Shown: positions 25,024 through 32,076 of the stretch, one piece after another
Numbering within the stretch: the stretch's first letter is position 1
Layout of the letters: each line of letters opens with the position of its first letter
Assembly: GCF_012933365.1 (NCBI RefSeq)
Contig: NZ_JABBVZ010000021.1
Location: forward strand, 1 to 48,518
DNA: 48,518 nt
DNA from: Sulfobacillus harzensis
GTDB taxonomy: Bacteria; Bacillota; Sulfobacillia; Sulfobacillales; Sulfobacillaceae
Direction of reading: 5' to 3'
Notes under the pieces: generated by a model
Told to the model about the DNA's origin: nothing
The model's database searches: none
What the model saw: the letters and a program-made list of their open reading frames with translations, nothing else
Program-made: the position numbers and the translations under genes

Positions 25024-26365
25024 ACCGATACACCTCAGGAAGGATGAAGATTGCCGCCAACAACCCGATTAAGGGAAAGATGGCGGTAAACAGGGTGGCT
25101 CCACCCTTGCCGATGGCGTCAAAAAACTTGGGGTACAGGAAAGTGCTCAAGAAACCGGGGATTTTGACCCAAATATAGGAAAAACCGCTGGCGGTCCCCC
25201 GATACCGGGCGGGTGCGACCATGGACGGAATTGTCATCACATTTTCCGCGTCCCAGTAGTGGCCCCACAGCATCACCGCTGCCGCAATCGGCAAGATAAT
25301 CAATGCCTTGGCAAAGATGGCCACCGCGGCGCCAATCAACGCAACAAAGACAATGCCAAACCCATACATAGAGAGCTTGCGCTGGCCGATTTTGAGCACC
25401 AACGCCGGTCCCACCCAACCCGAAATGACCGCCACCAGATAGATGAGCAGGGTGATGAAGTCCGTGGTAGTAACGTCGGACACCCCTAACAATACAAATA
25501 GGACCGGCAGATAGAAGCCAAACGTCGAGAATTCACTGGACTGCATAAACCCCGCGATCCAGCCGAAGATGCTCGCCCGCCAACGCGTGCGGTCCTTTCT
25601 AATTTCCCGGAGAAATCCACCTAAGTGAACTTCCGGCACCTCGACATCCTCATCCGGCAACATGTCTAAATCATCCCCGTACATTTCCTCAGCAGTCCGC
25701 TTGGCCTCTTTAAAGCGTCCCTTCTGAATGAGCCAAATGACGGTTTCGGGCAATTCACGGCGGAGGAAGAAAAGGATGAGCGCCCAAACCCCGGAAAGCC
25801 CGAGGATAACGCGCCACATCGGTCCATAGGGAACGTGCAGCACCAGGAACAACAGCACCACCGCAATGGAAAAGACTTCGCCAACGGCGAACACGAACTG
25901 CCAGCGATTGCCCATGACGTCACGATGGCCCCGCTGCACCGATTCCATAATGTAGGTGTAGCCATTGGCAATATCCATGCCTAGGGGGATGCCCAAAATG
26001 AAGCGCAGCACCGTGAGAACGCCCATGTTGGGCGAAAAGGCTTGAGCAATACCGACCACAAAGAACATCAGCATCGTACCCAAAAACACGGTGCGCCGCC
26101 CTAACCGGTCGGTAAGCCACCCGCCCACCACGGCGCCAATGACGGCCCCGCCTTGTACGGCGGCACCCACCATGCCCAAAAGCCACGATGACGGGTGATA
26201 AATTTTCTCTAAGAAAATCAGCACAAACGAAATCGAATACAGGTCCCATGCTTCCACGAAAATGGAAGCGATCATAAGCCAGCCAATACGATTCCCGCGC
26301 GGACTATGCTTTTCAACCACGCTGTCAATTGCCTGGTTGATGAGTTTGGCGTCATAAGTTGCCAT
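25007..26365 (-). CDS. MFS transporter, sugar-porter-like
   Basis: A 452-residue 12-helix carrier driven by an ion gradient. The loop 2-3 signature GGWLTDRLGRRTVFLG is clear, with a large cytoplasmic loop between helices 6 and 7 (ELPETVIWLIQKGRFKEAKRTAEEMYGDDL), as in the sugar/metabolite porters. The start is ATG 26365 with GGAGG eight bases upstream. Its 3' end overlaps the convergent kinase by 17 bases. The pairing suggests uptake of the kinase's substrate, but orientation is opposite and the substrate is unproven. Confidence 0.85.
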   Translation of the reverse strand: MATYDAKLINQAIDSVVEKHSPRGNRIGWLMIASIFVEAWDLYSISFVLIFLEKIYHPSSWLLGMVGAAVQGGAVIGAVVGGWLTDRLGRRTVFLGTMLMFFVVGIAQAFSPNMGVLTVLRFILGIPLGMDIANGYTYIMESVQRGHRDVMGNRWQFVFAVGEVFSIAVVLLFLVLHVPYGPMWRVILGLSGVWALILFFLRRELPETVIWLIQKGRFKEAKRTAEEMYGDDLDMLPDEDVEVPEVHLGGFLREIRKDRTRWRASIFGWIAGFMQSSEFSTFGFYLPVLFVLLGVSDVTTTDFITLLIYLVAVISGWVGPALVLKIGQRKLSMYGFGIVFVALIGAAVAIFAKALIILPIAAAVMLWGHYWDAENVMTIPSMVAPARYRGTASGFSYIWVKIPGFLSTFLYPKFFDAIGKGGATLFTAIFPLIGLLAAIFILPEVYRFKGES

Positions 26366-26989
26366 GGTGTCGTCCTCCGAAGTGTGACATTCCTGTTGTC
26401 TCCCAGAGTGTTCCCACTTTCGGAAAAAACTAGCGGGGTGTGACCGCGCCTTGAAGGACATCCGAAGGGTGTTGGACTAGATAGTCATGCGAAGGGATAA
26501 GGCGAGACTAAGCCTGAGGAACTTCGGGGCGAGATGGCCGTGTCAAGGATCGCGAAAAGCCCCTCGTCCCCGATTCTCAATCAGTCGTTGCGCGAAGGAA
26601 CAGACAGATGAGCCAAGCTGCATTCTCCGGTACGCGCCCTCGCGTGCACCGTGCGAGCAGGACTACTGTCGGTTGACATATGGGACATCGCGTCGCGCAA
26701 CGAGTCGCCTTGTTCCCTTACCGTACGTGCCAGCGAATTTATGTCCGTTACGGCCGCCTCGAGCTTCTTTTCCCCCCGAGCAATGGCAAGAAAACAAACT
26801 CGATCGCCTTCTAACCAAATGGCGTGAGGTTCCCAAATTTTAGCGCGGCTAGACGCGATATCCTGAGGACGACCGCTCATTAAGAAACGGAAATGGCCGG
26901 AATATCGCCCCGGTGAAGTCCAAAAATCTGTTCCAGGGACCCCATGGCTGCGGGATTAATACCCCTGAATGTCCCACAAGAATACGCTG
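26366..26989. other. Poorly coding stretch between the MFS gene and an exported protein
   Basis: Besides the doubtful frame at 26581-26880, I see only a 12-bp palindrome GACTAGATAGTC (26475-26486) and no clear promoter, terminator or mobile element. Base composition and codon use look unlike the neighbouring genes. It may be decayed accessory DNA. Confidence 0.4.
26581..26880 (-). CDS. Possible small protein or gene remnant
   Basis: A 99-residue frame starting MSGRPQDIASSRAKIWEPHA and containing a plausible hydrophobic-polar stretch (IWLEGDRVCFLAIARGEKKLEAA) but ending in an Arg/Ser-rich tail. It has no convincing ribosome site and resembles nothing I recognise. The opposite strand also carries an open frame of low quality. 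It may be a decayed gene. Confidence 0.25.
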   Translation of the reverse strand: MSGRPQDIASSRAKIWEPHAIWLEGDRVCFLAIARGEKKLEAAVTDINSLARTVREQGDSLRDAMSHMSTDSSPARTVHARARTGECSLAHLSVPSRND

Positions 26990-27433
26990 TCACGAGAAGT
27001 TGTCGAGTGTTCCAAACGATGATAGATTGGGCGATCGGTCTCCGATCCCGAAATCCATGATTTGATGGGTGCGCTTGTTGATAGTGAACAAAATGACATG
27101 GCCCGTTGGCAACGGTTGTCCCGCGGGGACGCTCGCATTACGATCCTTGAAATATCCATGCAGCACGACGAGCCACACCGGGATCTGGGACCCGTCGACC
27201 CCACCGACCTCCGCTGCATGCATGGCAGCTCCCCGGGTTGTGTCGATCACCACGGCTCCCGCCGGCGTCGGGTCACCATTCTCCTTTGCTTGCTGTTCGG
27301 CAATCTTCACGACATACGTGGGTGGCGTATTTGTGATAGACGCAGCCCTCGTCGTCGTCGCGGCATATGCTCCGGAACCCAGGGCGACCGCGGCCGCAGC
27401 AGCTCCGAAAATCCCGTATTTGGTGCGGTTCAT
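26990..27433 (-). CDS. Exported hypothetical protein
   Basis: A 147-residue protein with an N-terminal signal peptide or anchor (MNRTKYGIFGAAAAAVALGS, then AYAA). The mature part is small, mixed alpha/beta, with PVWLVVLHGYFKDRN and VILFTINKRTHQIMDFGIGD. It starts at ATG 27433 with GGGAGGGG upstream, a good site that supports it. No family is recognised; the layout fits a secreted beta-rich domain. It stands alone in a region of weak coding. Confidence 0.6.
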   Translation of the reverse strand: MNRTKYGIFGAAAAAVALGSGAYAATTTRAASITNTPPTYVVKIAEQQAKENGDPTPAGAVVIDTTRGAAMHAAEVGGVDGSQIPVWLVVLHGYFKDRNASVPAGQPLPTGHVILFTINKRTHQIMDFGIGDRSPNLSSFGTLDNFS

Positions 27434-27966
27434 CTGTGCCCCTCCCAACCCAAACAGCCTGACTAGACTCTACGTCAACCATTACGTCATCGGAACGTCG
27501 TTCAAGTTTCAGACGCATCGTTGGAGCCTTCGACGATTGCTTTTGTGCTGGACGGTTGCGCGCCCGCACATTACCCCCCCCATCCCTCCGTTCCACACTA
27601 TGGCTGATGGCGCAACAATCGGCCAAGGGCACGACGTTGGTTAATGGGTCCGCGCTCGGTTGCCTCATCGAGGCCTGGGCAACGATCGACAAGGCTGATC
27701 GGAGATTTTGCGGGTCAAAACGTCCGATGCCTGCATGGTTTCGCGCGCCTCAACCGAGGGACTATCTGAATCTGGTTGACGCCAGTCAAGAGCCACAGGT
27801 TCTGAAAAAGACTGACGGCACGGTAAGAGGAAAGCTTCCTAGTAGCGAATCAGCCGCTGCATCCTCCGCCACGCGTGGACCGCCGATGAGGATTTCCTTC
27901 AGAACTCCGTTGGGAGTCATGCCCAAGGCCTGGTAGAAGATGGGCACGTCCTACAACACCACAAAT
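27434..27966. other. Weakly coding gap between the exported protein and yebC
   Basis: No convincing gene in about 530 bases. Overlapping frames on both strands (for example 27273-27692 minus and 27556-27936 plus) look random, with odd residues and no ribosome sites. A short minus-strand frame (27786-27920) is listed separately. No transposase, terminal repeats or RNA gene was recognised. Confidence 0.45.
27786..27920 (-). CDS. Possible 44-residue protein or gene fragment
   Basis: The frame starts at ATG 27920 (GTG 27947 is in frame upstream) and reads MTPNGVLKEILIGGPRVAED, ending at TGA 27786. It has ordinary composition but no good ribosome site, and it lies downstream of the yebC terminator without a visible promoter. 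I do not recognise it and it could be chance. Confidence 0.2.
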   Translation of the reverse strand: MTPNGVLKEILIGGPRVAEDAAADSLLGSFPLTVPSVFFRTCGS

Positions 27967-27990
27967 AAAAAACCCCGGCTTCCCGGGGTT
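27967..27990 (-). terminator. Rho-independent terminator after yebC
   Basis: AACCCCGG (27971-27978) pairs with CCGGGGTT (27983-27990) around a four-base loop. On the minus strand the stem is followed by a T-run (AAAA from 27967 plus the stem end). Confidence 0.9.
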
Positions 27991-27998
27991 CTGCTGTC

Positions 27999-28742
27999 TC
28001 AGGCCTCTTCCAGCATCTCGTCAGGAAAGTCAGCGTTGGAATACACCTTTTGAATGTCGTCGTGTTCCTCCAAGAGATCCAACAGTTCCATCAACTGTTC
28101 GGCCTCATGTCCCGCAATCGCCACGGTCGTTTTAGGCAGACGTACCAATTCGGCTTCCTCGACATGAATACCTTTTTCCTCGAACGCTTGGCGCACCTCG
28201 TCAAGTAGTTCCGGCGCCGTGAGCACCACCGACTCTCCCTCATCCTGGGATAGATCGTCGGCTCCTGCCTCGATGGCGATATCCAGCAATTCCTCTTCCC
28301 CGAGCGTGGTCTCGCCCAAAACCAGACGGCCCTTAGGTTCAAACATCCATGCCACGCAGCCCGTTTCACCCAACGACCCGCCGTGCCGCGAGAAGATGTG
28401 CCGTACCTCGCCCGCCGTGCGGTTGCGATTGTCGGTCAAAATCTCCATATAAACCGCCGTACCACCTGGACCGTAGCCTTCATAGACGGCCTCCTCATAG
28501 CTGACTCCCGCCTCCTGACCCGTGGCACGACGGATAGCCCGCTCGATGTTGGCAGCTGGCAGATTGTTGGCCTTAGCCTTGTCAATAGCAATGCGCAATT
28601 TGAAGTTGGTGTCCGGGTTCCCACCGCCCCGCTTGGCGGCTGCCATAATCTCTTTGGTCAGGCGCGAAAACACGTTGCCCTTGACAGCGTCAACCTTGGC
28701 CTTCTTGCGCTTAATATTGGCCCACTTTGAATGTCCCGACAT
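27999..28742 (-). CDS. yebC: YebC/PmpR-family protein
   Basis: A 247-residue protein of the YebC family, formerly called transcriptional regulators; recent work ties members to ribosome rescue at proline stretches. The invariant N-terminus MSGHSKWANIKRKKAKVDA is present and length is normal, followed by the acidic middle (LDIAIEAGADDL) and C-terminal domain (VRLPKTTVAI). It starts at ATG 28742 with AAGGGGGG upstream. In many bacteria it sits directly before ruvC; here that pairing is broken by the 23.6-28 kb block. Confidence 0.96.
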   Translation of the reverse strand: MSGHSKWANIKRKKAKVDAVKGNVFSRLTKEIMAAAKRGGGNPDTNFKLRIAIDKAKANNLPAANIERAIRRATGQEAGVSYEEAVYEGYGPGGTAVYMEILTDNRNRTAGEVRHIFSRHGGSLGETGCVAWMFEPKGRLVLGETTLGEEELLDIAIEAGADDLSQDEGESVVLTAPELLDEVRQAFEEKGIHVEEAELVRLPKTTVAIAGHEAEQLMELLDLLEEHDDIQKVYSNADFPDEMLEEA

Positions 28743-28755
28743 GAGAGCCCCCCCT

Positions 28756-29030
28756 TTACAAAAATCGGCCGGTAATGGGCATACGGCGATGACGGCCGAA
28801 CGCGCGCGGAGTTACGTTTATCCCCACCGACGCCAGCCGCCGCTCGCCCTCGTTCTGGCCCACCCGCTTCATGGCGCAGCGGACCACCTCCGCGTTTAAA
28901 CCCATCCGTACTCACTGTCCCGGGGTCATATCATTTTCGATATACCCTTTCAGCATCTGATCCAATATATCATACGGCGGCAAGCTGTCCTCATCCTTCG
29001 GATCGGAACGCAAACCAGCGCTTTGGTCAC
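28756..29030 (-). pseudogene. nadE: Decayed C-terminal remnant of glutamine-dependent NAD synthetase
   Basis: One minus frame reads SAGLRSDPKDEDSLPPYDIL, then DQMLKGYIENDMTPGQ, TGA (28912-28914), then in the same frame VRMGLNAEVVRCAMKR and VTPRAFGRHRRMPITGRFL ending at TAA 28756. These blocks match the last part of glutamine-dependent NAD synthetases (SAELRPxQKDEDSLPPYxxL, then KVTPRAFGRDRRMPITNRF), of which only about 90 residues survive. The N-terminal amidotransferase and the P-loop are missing, and the UGA falls where the family has ordinary residues. I read it as a relic, disabled by truncation plus a nonsense codon. Confidence 0.8.
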
Positions 29031-29050
29031 CCGCGGACCGGAAATAGGGG

Positions 29051-29131
29051 TTACGGCCTAATCGTCAACCTATCGATGACCTTCACCACCGCGCCCGCAT
29101 CCATGCGTATGCCCACAAGTCCGCTCCTCAT
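29051..29131 (-). CDS. Possible 26-residue coupled reading frame, or truncated gene start
   Basis: Begins at ATG 29131, which overlaps the stop of the previous gene as ATGA, and reads MRSGLVGIRMDAGAVVKVID, RLTIRP, stop at 29051. There is no ribosome site of its own, so it could only be made by translational coupling. The reading resembles the start of a small beta-rich domain and ends right where nadE-like sequence begins, so it may be a gene cut off by a rearrangement. Confidence 0.3.
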   Translation of the reverse strand: MRSGLVGIRMDAGAVVKVIDRLTIRP

Positions 29132-29442
29132 GTCGACGACACATGCTCATAAAGCCAACCCGCCAAAGCCAAGCCGAGATGGCGAAGACTCGCGCCCCGG
29201 CCGTCCCCAAGATCAATCTCAATAATGCGACCGTCGGCCTCTTCAAGCGAAAGTCGGTCCGCCTCCACCTCCTCAACCTGCGCCCCACTGGCGCGCAGAT
29301 ATCGTGAGGCCCAGCCCCGCCATGGCTCGGGACCCCGGAGCACAACGGCAGTCTCAAACAGTCTAGCCTGCCCCTCAAAGCCAATTTCATCCACTAACAT
29401 CTGCCGCGAATATTGCTCCAATACCTCATTGGACCATTCCAT
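29128..29442 (-). CDS. Degenerate MoeB/ThiF-like partner carrying the arginine-finger helix
   Basis: A 104-residue protein. Its N-terminus LEQYSRQMLVDEIGFEGQAR matches the leading helix of ThiF/MoeB E1-like enzymes (RYSRQILLPEIGxEGQ), which supplies an arginine finger to the neighbouring active site. The following strand reads AVVLRGPEP instead of the GxGGxG nucleotide loop, so it cannot bind ATP itself. The remaining 70 residues look like a shrunken Rossmann-type domain. ATG 29442 has GGGAGGTG five bases upstream. It overlaps the gene encoding the nucleotide-binding half by 17 bases. Confidence 0.7.
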   Translation of the reverse strand: MEWSNEVLEQYSRQMLVDEIGFEGQARLFETAVVLRGPEPWRGWASRYLRASGAQVEEVEADRLSLEEADGRIIEIDLGDGRGASLRHLGLALAGWLYEHVSST

Positions 29443-30055
29443 GCTGACACCTCCCGGGTGGAAAACCCACCGACCACTTGAGCCCCTGTCGCCCCTCCAA
29501 AAGATGCAGGCGACGAAGTTCAGGATCTTCGGGATTCTCCCGCCAACGCAAAAATAAGTCGAGCGCCTGGCCCGCCGTCGCTAGAGTGACGAATCCGACC
29601 ACCCCCGCCTCAAAACAGCGGAGGCCCTCCGTCAGCGTTTCGCCGAATAGACAGGCAAGGCACGGCCCATCCGGGCTCATGAAGGCCGATTGACCCTCCC
29701 AGCGCACGGCGCTCGAAAAAATCCAGGGAATATGCATTCGACGGGCGGCGTCTTGAATGGCCAAACGAGCCGGCCAGTTGTCGCTGGCGTCAAAAATAAT
29801 GTCGAGATCCGGCCAGTTGAATTGAGCATCAACGAAGCTATGGACGGCATGAAACGGCGCGCCAAGAACGGCGGCCAATGCCTCTGCCTTGTTATCCCCC
29901 AGTGTATCGGCAGTATACCAAGGCTGACGCGGCAAGTTCGAACGCTGGACGTGATCCCCATCGATAATCCAAACCCCGTCGAATCCCTCGGTCTCCTTCA
30001 ACGCTTGGGCCAACGGGCTTCCGATGCCCCCGGCCCCCACAATCGCAGCCTTCAT
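29426..30055 (-). CDS. ThiF/MoeB-like adenylating subunit lacking the usual N-terminal helix
   Basis: A 209-residue E1-like adenylating enzyme core. It opens directly at MKAAIVGAGGIGSPLAQ (nucleotide loop), then WIIDGDHVQRSNLPRQ, DNKAEAL and FDASDNWPARLAIQDA. A CLAC pair and a late RCQH can bind zinc, and RCFEAGVVGF has the family's catalytic-type cysteine. Normal MoeB/ThiF proteins begin with an SRQ helix; that segment is absent here and lies in the next gene. Start ATG 30055 is four bases after the TPR gene stop. No ThiS/MoaD-like partner is adjacent, so the carrier protein or peptide substrate is unknown. Confidence 0.85.
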   Translation of the reverse strand: MKAAIVGAGGIGSPLAQALKETEGFDGVWIIDGDHVQRSNLPRQPWYTADTLGDNKAEALAAVLGAPFHAVHSFVDAQFNWPDLDIIFDASDNWPARLAIQDAARRMHIPWIFSSAVRWEGQSAFMSPDGPCLACLFGETLTEGLRCFEAGVVGFVTLATAGQALDLFLRWRENPEDPELRRLHLLEGRQGLKWSVGFPPGRCQHGMVQ

Positions 30056-30059
30056 ACCA

Positions 30060-30800
30060 TCACCCGTTGGAAATCGCGCGCCGCTCTTGAAAACCGGCCA
30101 GTTCTCGCTGACTAGCCGCATCCCACAATTCCGCTTGATGCTGTAGATATTTTACGGCGTCACGAAACTCCTGATCCCAAAAACTGCCGCGCGGGTTTAC
30201 CAACACGTGGGGGTAATGGGCAATGAGGGCGGCCAACCGCGGTCGCCGCTCCAGCCCCCGGCGCCAAAAACGCTCTGCTTCGCGGGTGCGGCCTAATTTA
30301 AAGAGAGTCAATCCGGCAGAATAGTAATCCTCAGGAATGTATTCCGCAGCTTCTAAAAACGCATGCACCGCCTCTTCCCACCGCTCGATGCGGTAGAGAA
30401 CCTGCGCCAGCAGATCCAGGGCCCGCCCCTGCATGCCAGTCACGTCCCAAGCCACAATTTCCTCCAACGCCGGCTGCGCCAACGCCCACGCATGCTGTTC
30501 AATATAGGTTAAGGATAAGTAATAGAGCGCACGGAGGTAGGGACGCACCTGCTCATCATCCCATCCCGTGTGGCGCTTGGTGCGGGGCAAGTCGCGCTCC
30601 GCCTGAGCCGTCGCCAACTCGCACAACTCCCGAGCCTGGTCCGCATCGCCCGCTCTAAGATAGAGCGCCGCCATACCCGTCAACGCGTCGGCCTGAAAGG
30701 GGTCCATCTCCAAAGCCTTACGAAAGTGCTTTTCGGCGTCAGCCCAGTCCTGAACTTCGACGCTCGCCCAACCTTTTTGTCCTTCGTCCAGTGCCGACAT
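30060..30800 (-). CDS. Tetratricopeptide-repeat protein
   Basis: A 246-residue soluble helical repeat protein. Several degenerate TPR units are visible: WADAEKHFRKALEMDPFQAD, ALTGMAALYLRAGDADQARE, RWEEAVHAFLEAAEYIPEDY and LFKLGRTREAERFWRRGLER. Such proteins usually bind peptides or other proteins. ATG 30800 has GAGGGG six bases upstream and lies 11 bases after tyrS. It is directly followed by the split E1-like pair, so it may hold their substrate; this is inference from position. Confidence 0.82.
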   Translation of the reverse strand: MSALDEGQKGWASVEVQDWADAEKHFRKALEMDPFQADALTGMAALYLRAGDADQARELCELATAQAERDLPRTKRHTGWDDEQVRPYLRALYYLSLTYIEQHAWALAQPALEEIVAWDVTGMQGRALDLLAQVLYRIERWEEAVHAFLEAAEYIPEDYYSAGLTLFKLGRTREAERFWRRGLERRPRLAALIAHYPHVLVNPRGSFWDQEFRDAVKYLQHQAELWDAASQRELAGFQERRAISNG

Positions 30801-30811
30801 CTAAAACCCCT

Positions 30812-32017
30812 CTACGAATTAATCTCTTGAACCCGGAAGTAACGGCGCTTGCCTACCTTGATCCACGACCCCGGCTTCAGATGCAATACTTGATTCATTT
30901 CCACCCGTTCGCCATCCACCACCACGGCGCCCTGCTGCAATAACCGCCGTGCTTCTTGACGGCTCGGCATATCAGGAAGCCCACCCACCAGATCCAAAGC
31001 CGCAATGGCGGCCAATGTGTCCTCATAGGGCAAAACGGGAGCGTCCTCGGGCACTTCTCGGTGTCGAAACGTACGATTGAAGCTTTCTTCCGCCTCGGCA
31101 CCGGCCGCGTCCCCCCAAAAGCGGGAGACCAACCGTCGGGCCAACGCAGCCTTCAAATCGCGGGGGTTTTGCCCGGATTCCAAACGCGTTTTCAACGTCT
31201 CAGGCCGTTCGCCCAACAGCAACTGATACCAGCGTACCATGAGGTCATCGGGGATGGACATCACTTTGCCGAAAATCTCCCCGGGCGGCTCTTCGATCCC
31301 GACATAGTTGCCTATACTCTTGGACATCTTCCGCACTCCGTCGGTTCCTTCCAAAAGCGGCATGAAGATGCCGACCTCCGGCTCAAGACCGTACGCTTCT
31401 TGAATTTGGCGCGCCGTCAGGATGTTGAAGCGTTGATCGGTTCCCCCCAGCTCCACGTCCGCATTGAGCGCCACCGAATCATACGCCTGCATCAAGGGAT
31501 ACAACAGTTCGTGCAAATGGATAGGAAAATGGGAAGCAAATCGCTCATGAAAGTCGTCCCGCTCCAGAATGCGGGCCAAGGTCACGCGGCTCATCAGCTC
31601 GATTAACTGGACCAAATTCAGCGGGGCCAGCCATTCACTGTTGTAGCGAAGCTGCAGGCGGTCGGCGTCGAGGACCTTGCCTGCCTGTGCCACATACGTT
31701 TTGGCAAAGGCTTCCACGTCCTCCTGCGATAGTTGCCGGCGCGTTTCTGATCGCCCTGTCGGGTCCCCAATGCGACCTGTCATGTCGCCAATGAGAAAGA
31801 CCACTTGATGGCCCAGCTCCTGGAATTGGCGAAGTTTTTCCAGCACCACGGTATGTCCCAAGTGAATATCTGGCGCGGTGGGATCCACCCCTAGCTTCAC
31901 AATCAACGGCTTGCCGGTCGTTTTGGAACGGGCCAGCTTTTGTTCCAGTCCTTCGCGGCTGACCACGTCATCCGCCCCGTTGAGCAGCCATTCAACCTCG
32001 TTTTGAATATCCGACAC
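30812..32017 (-). CDS. tyrS: Tyrosyl-tRNA synthetase
   Basis: Class Ic synthetase charging tRNA-Tyr. The 401-residue protein contains DIHLGH (the HIGH motif), RKMSKSIG (KMSKS) and a C-terminal S4-like RNA-binding domain (PSRQEARRLLQQGAVVVDG). It starts at GTG 32017 with GGGGAGG six bases upstream. Unlike many Bacillota, there is no T-box in the 59-base gap before it; a short promoter lies there instead. It leads a group with the TPR and E1-like genes. Confidence 0.96.
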   Translation of the reverse strand: MSDIQNEVEWLLNGADDVVSREGLEQKLARSKTTGKPLIVKLGVDPTAPDIHLGHTVVLEKLRQFQELGHQVVFLIGDMTGRIGDPTGRSETRRQLSQEDVEAFAKTYVAQAGKVLDADRLQLRYNSEWLAPLNLVQLIELMSRVTLARILERDDFHERFASHFPIHLHELLYPLMQAYDSVALNADVELGGTDQRFNILTARQIQEAYGLEPEVGIFMPLLEGTDGVRKMSKSIGNYVGIEEPPGEIFGKVMSIPDDLMVRWYQLLLGERPETLKTRLESGQNPRDLKAALARRLVSRFWGDAAGAEAEESFNRTFRHREVPEDAPVLPYEDTLAAIAALDLVGGLPDMPSRQEARRLLQQGAVVVDGERVEMNQVLHLKPGSWIKVGKRRYFRVQEINS

Positions 32018-32044
32018 GATGGTCCTCCCCTATTTACTGCCGAG

Positions 32045-32071
32045 AGTATAGCACAGCCCTTTTGGGATCAA
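32045..32071 (-). promoter_or_regulatory. Likely tyrS promoter
   Basis: On the minus strand, TGCTATACT forms an extended -10 (TATACT, 32045-32050) and TTGATC (32066-32071) is a -35 with a 15-base gap, or TTTGAT with 16. It lies just before the tyrS ribosome site. Confidence 0.5.
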
Positions 32072-32076
32072 AAAGT

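Noticed and set aside
26487..26843. Plus-strand frame of 118 residues
   Set aside because: Composition is Arg/Pro/Ser-rich and unlike neighbouring proteins, with no ribosome site.
27273..27936. Overlapping frames on both strands between the exported protein and yebC, considered as transposase remnants
   Set aside because: No DDE motif, terminal repeats or recognisable transposase block could be seen.
28912..28914. Reading the in-frame UGA of the nadE remnant as selenocysteine
   Set aside because: The family has no Cys/Sec at this place, no SECIS-like hairpin was seen, and most of the gene is missing.
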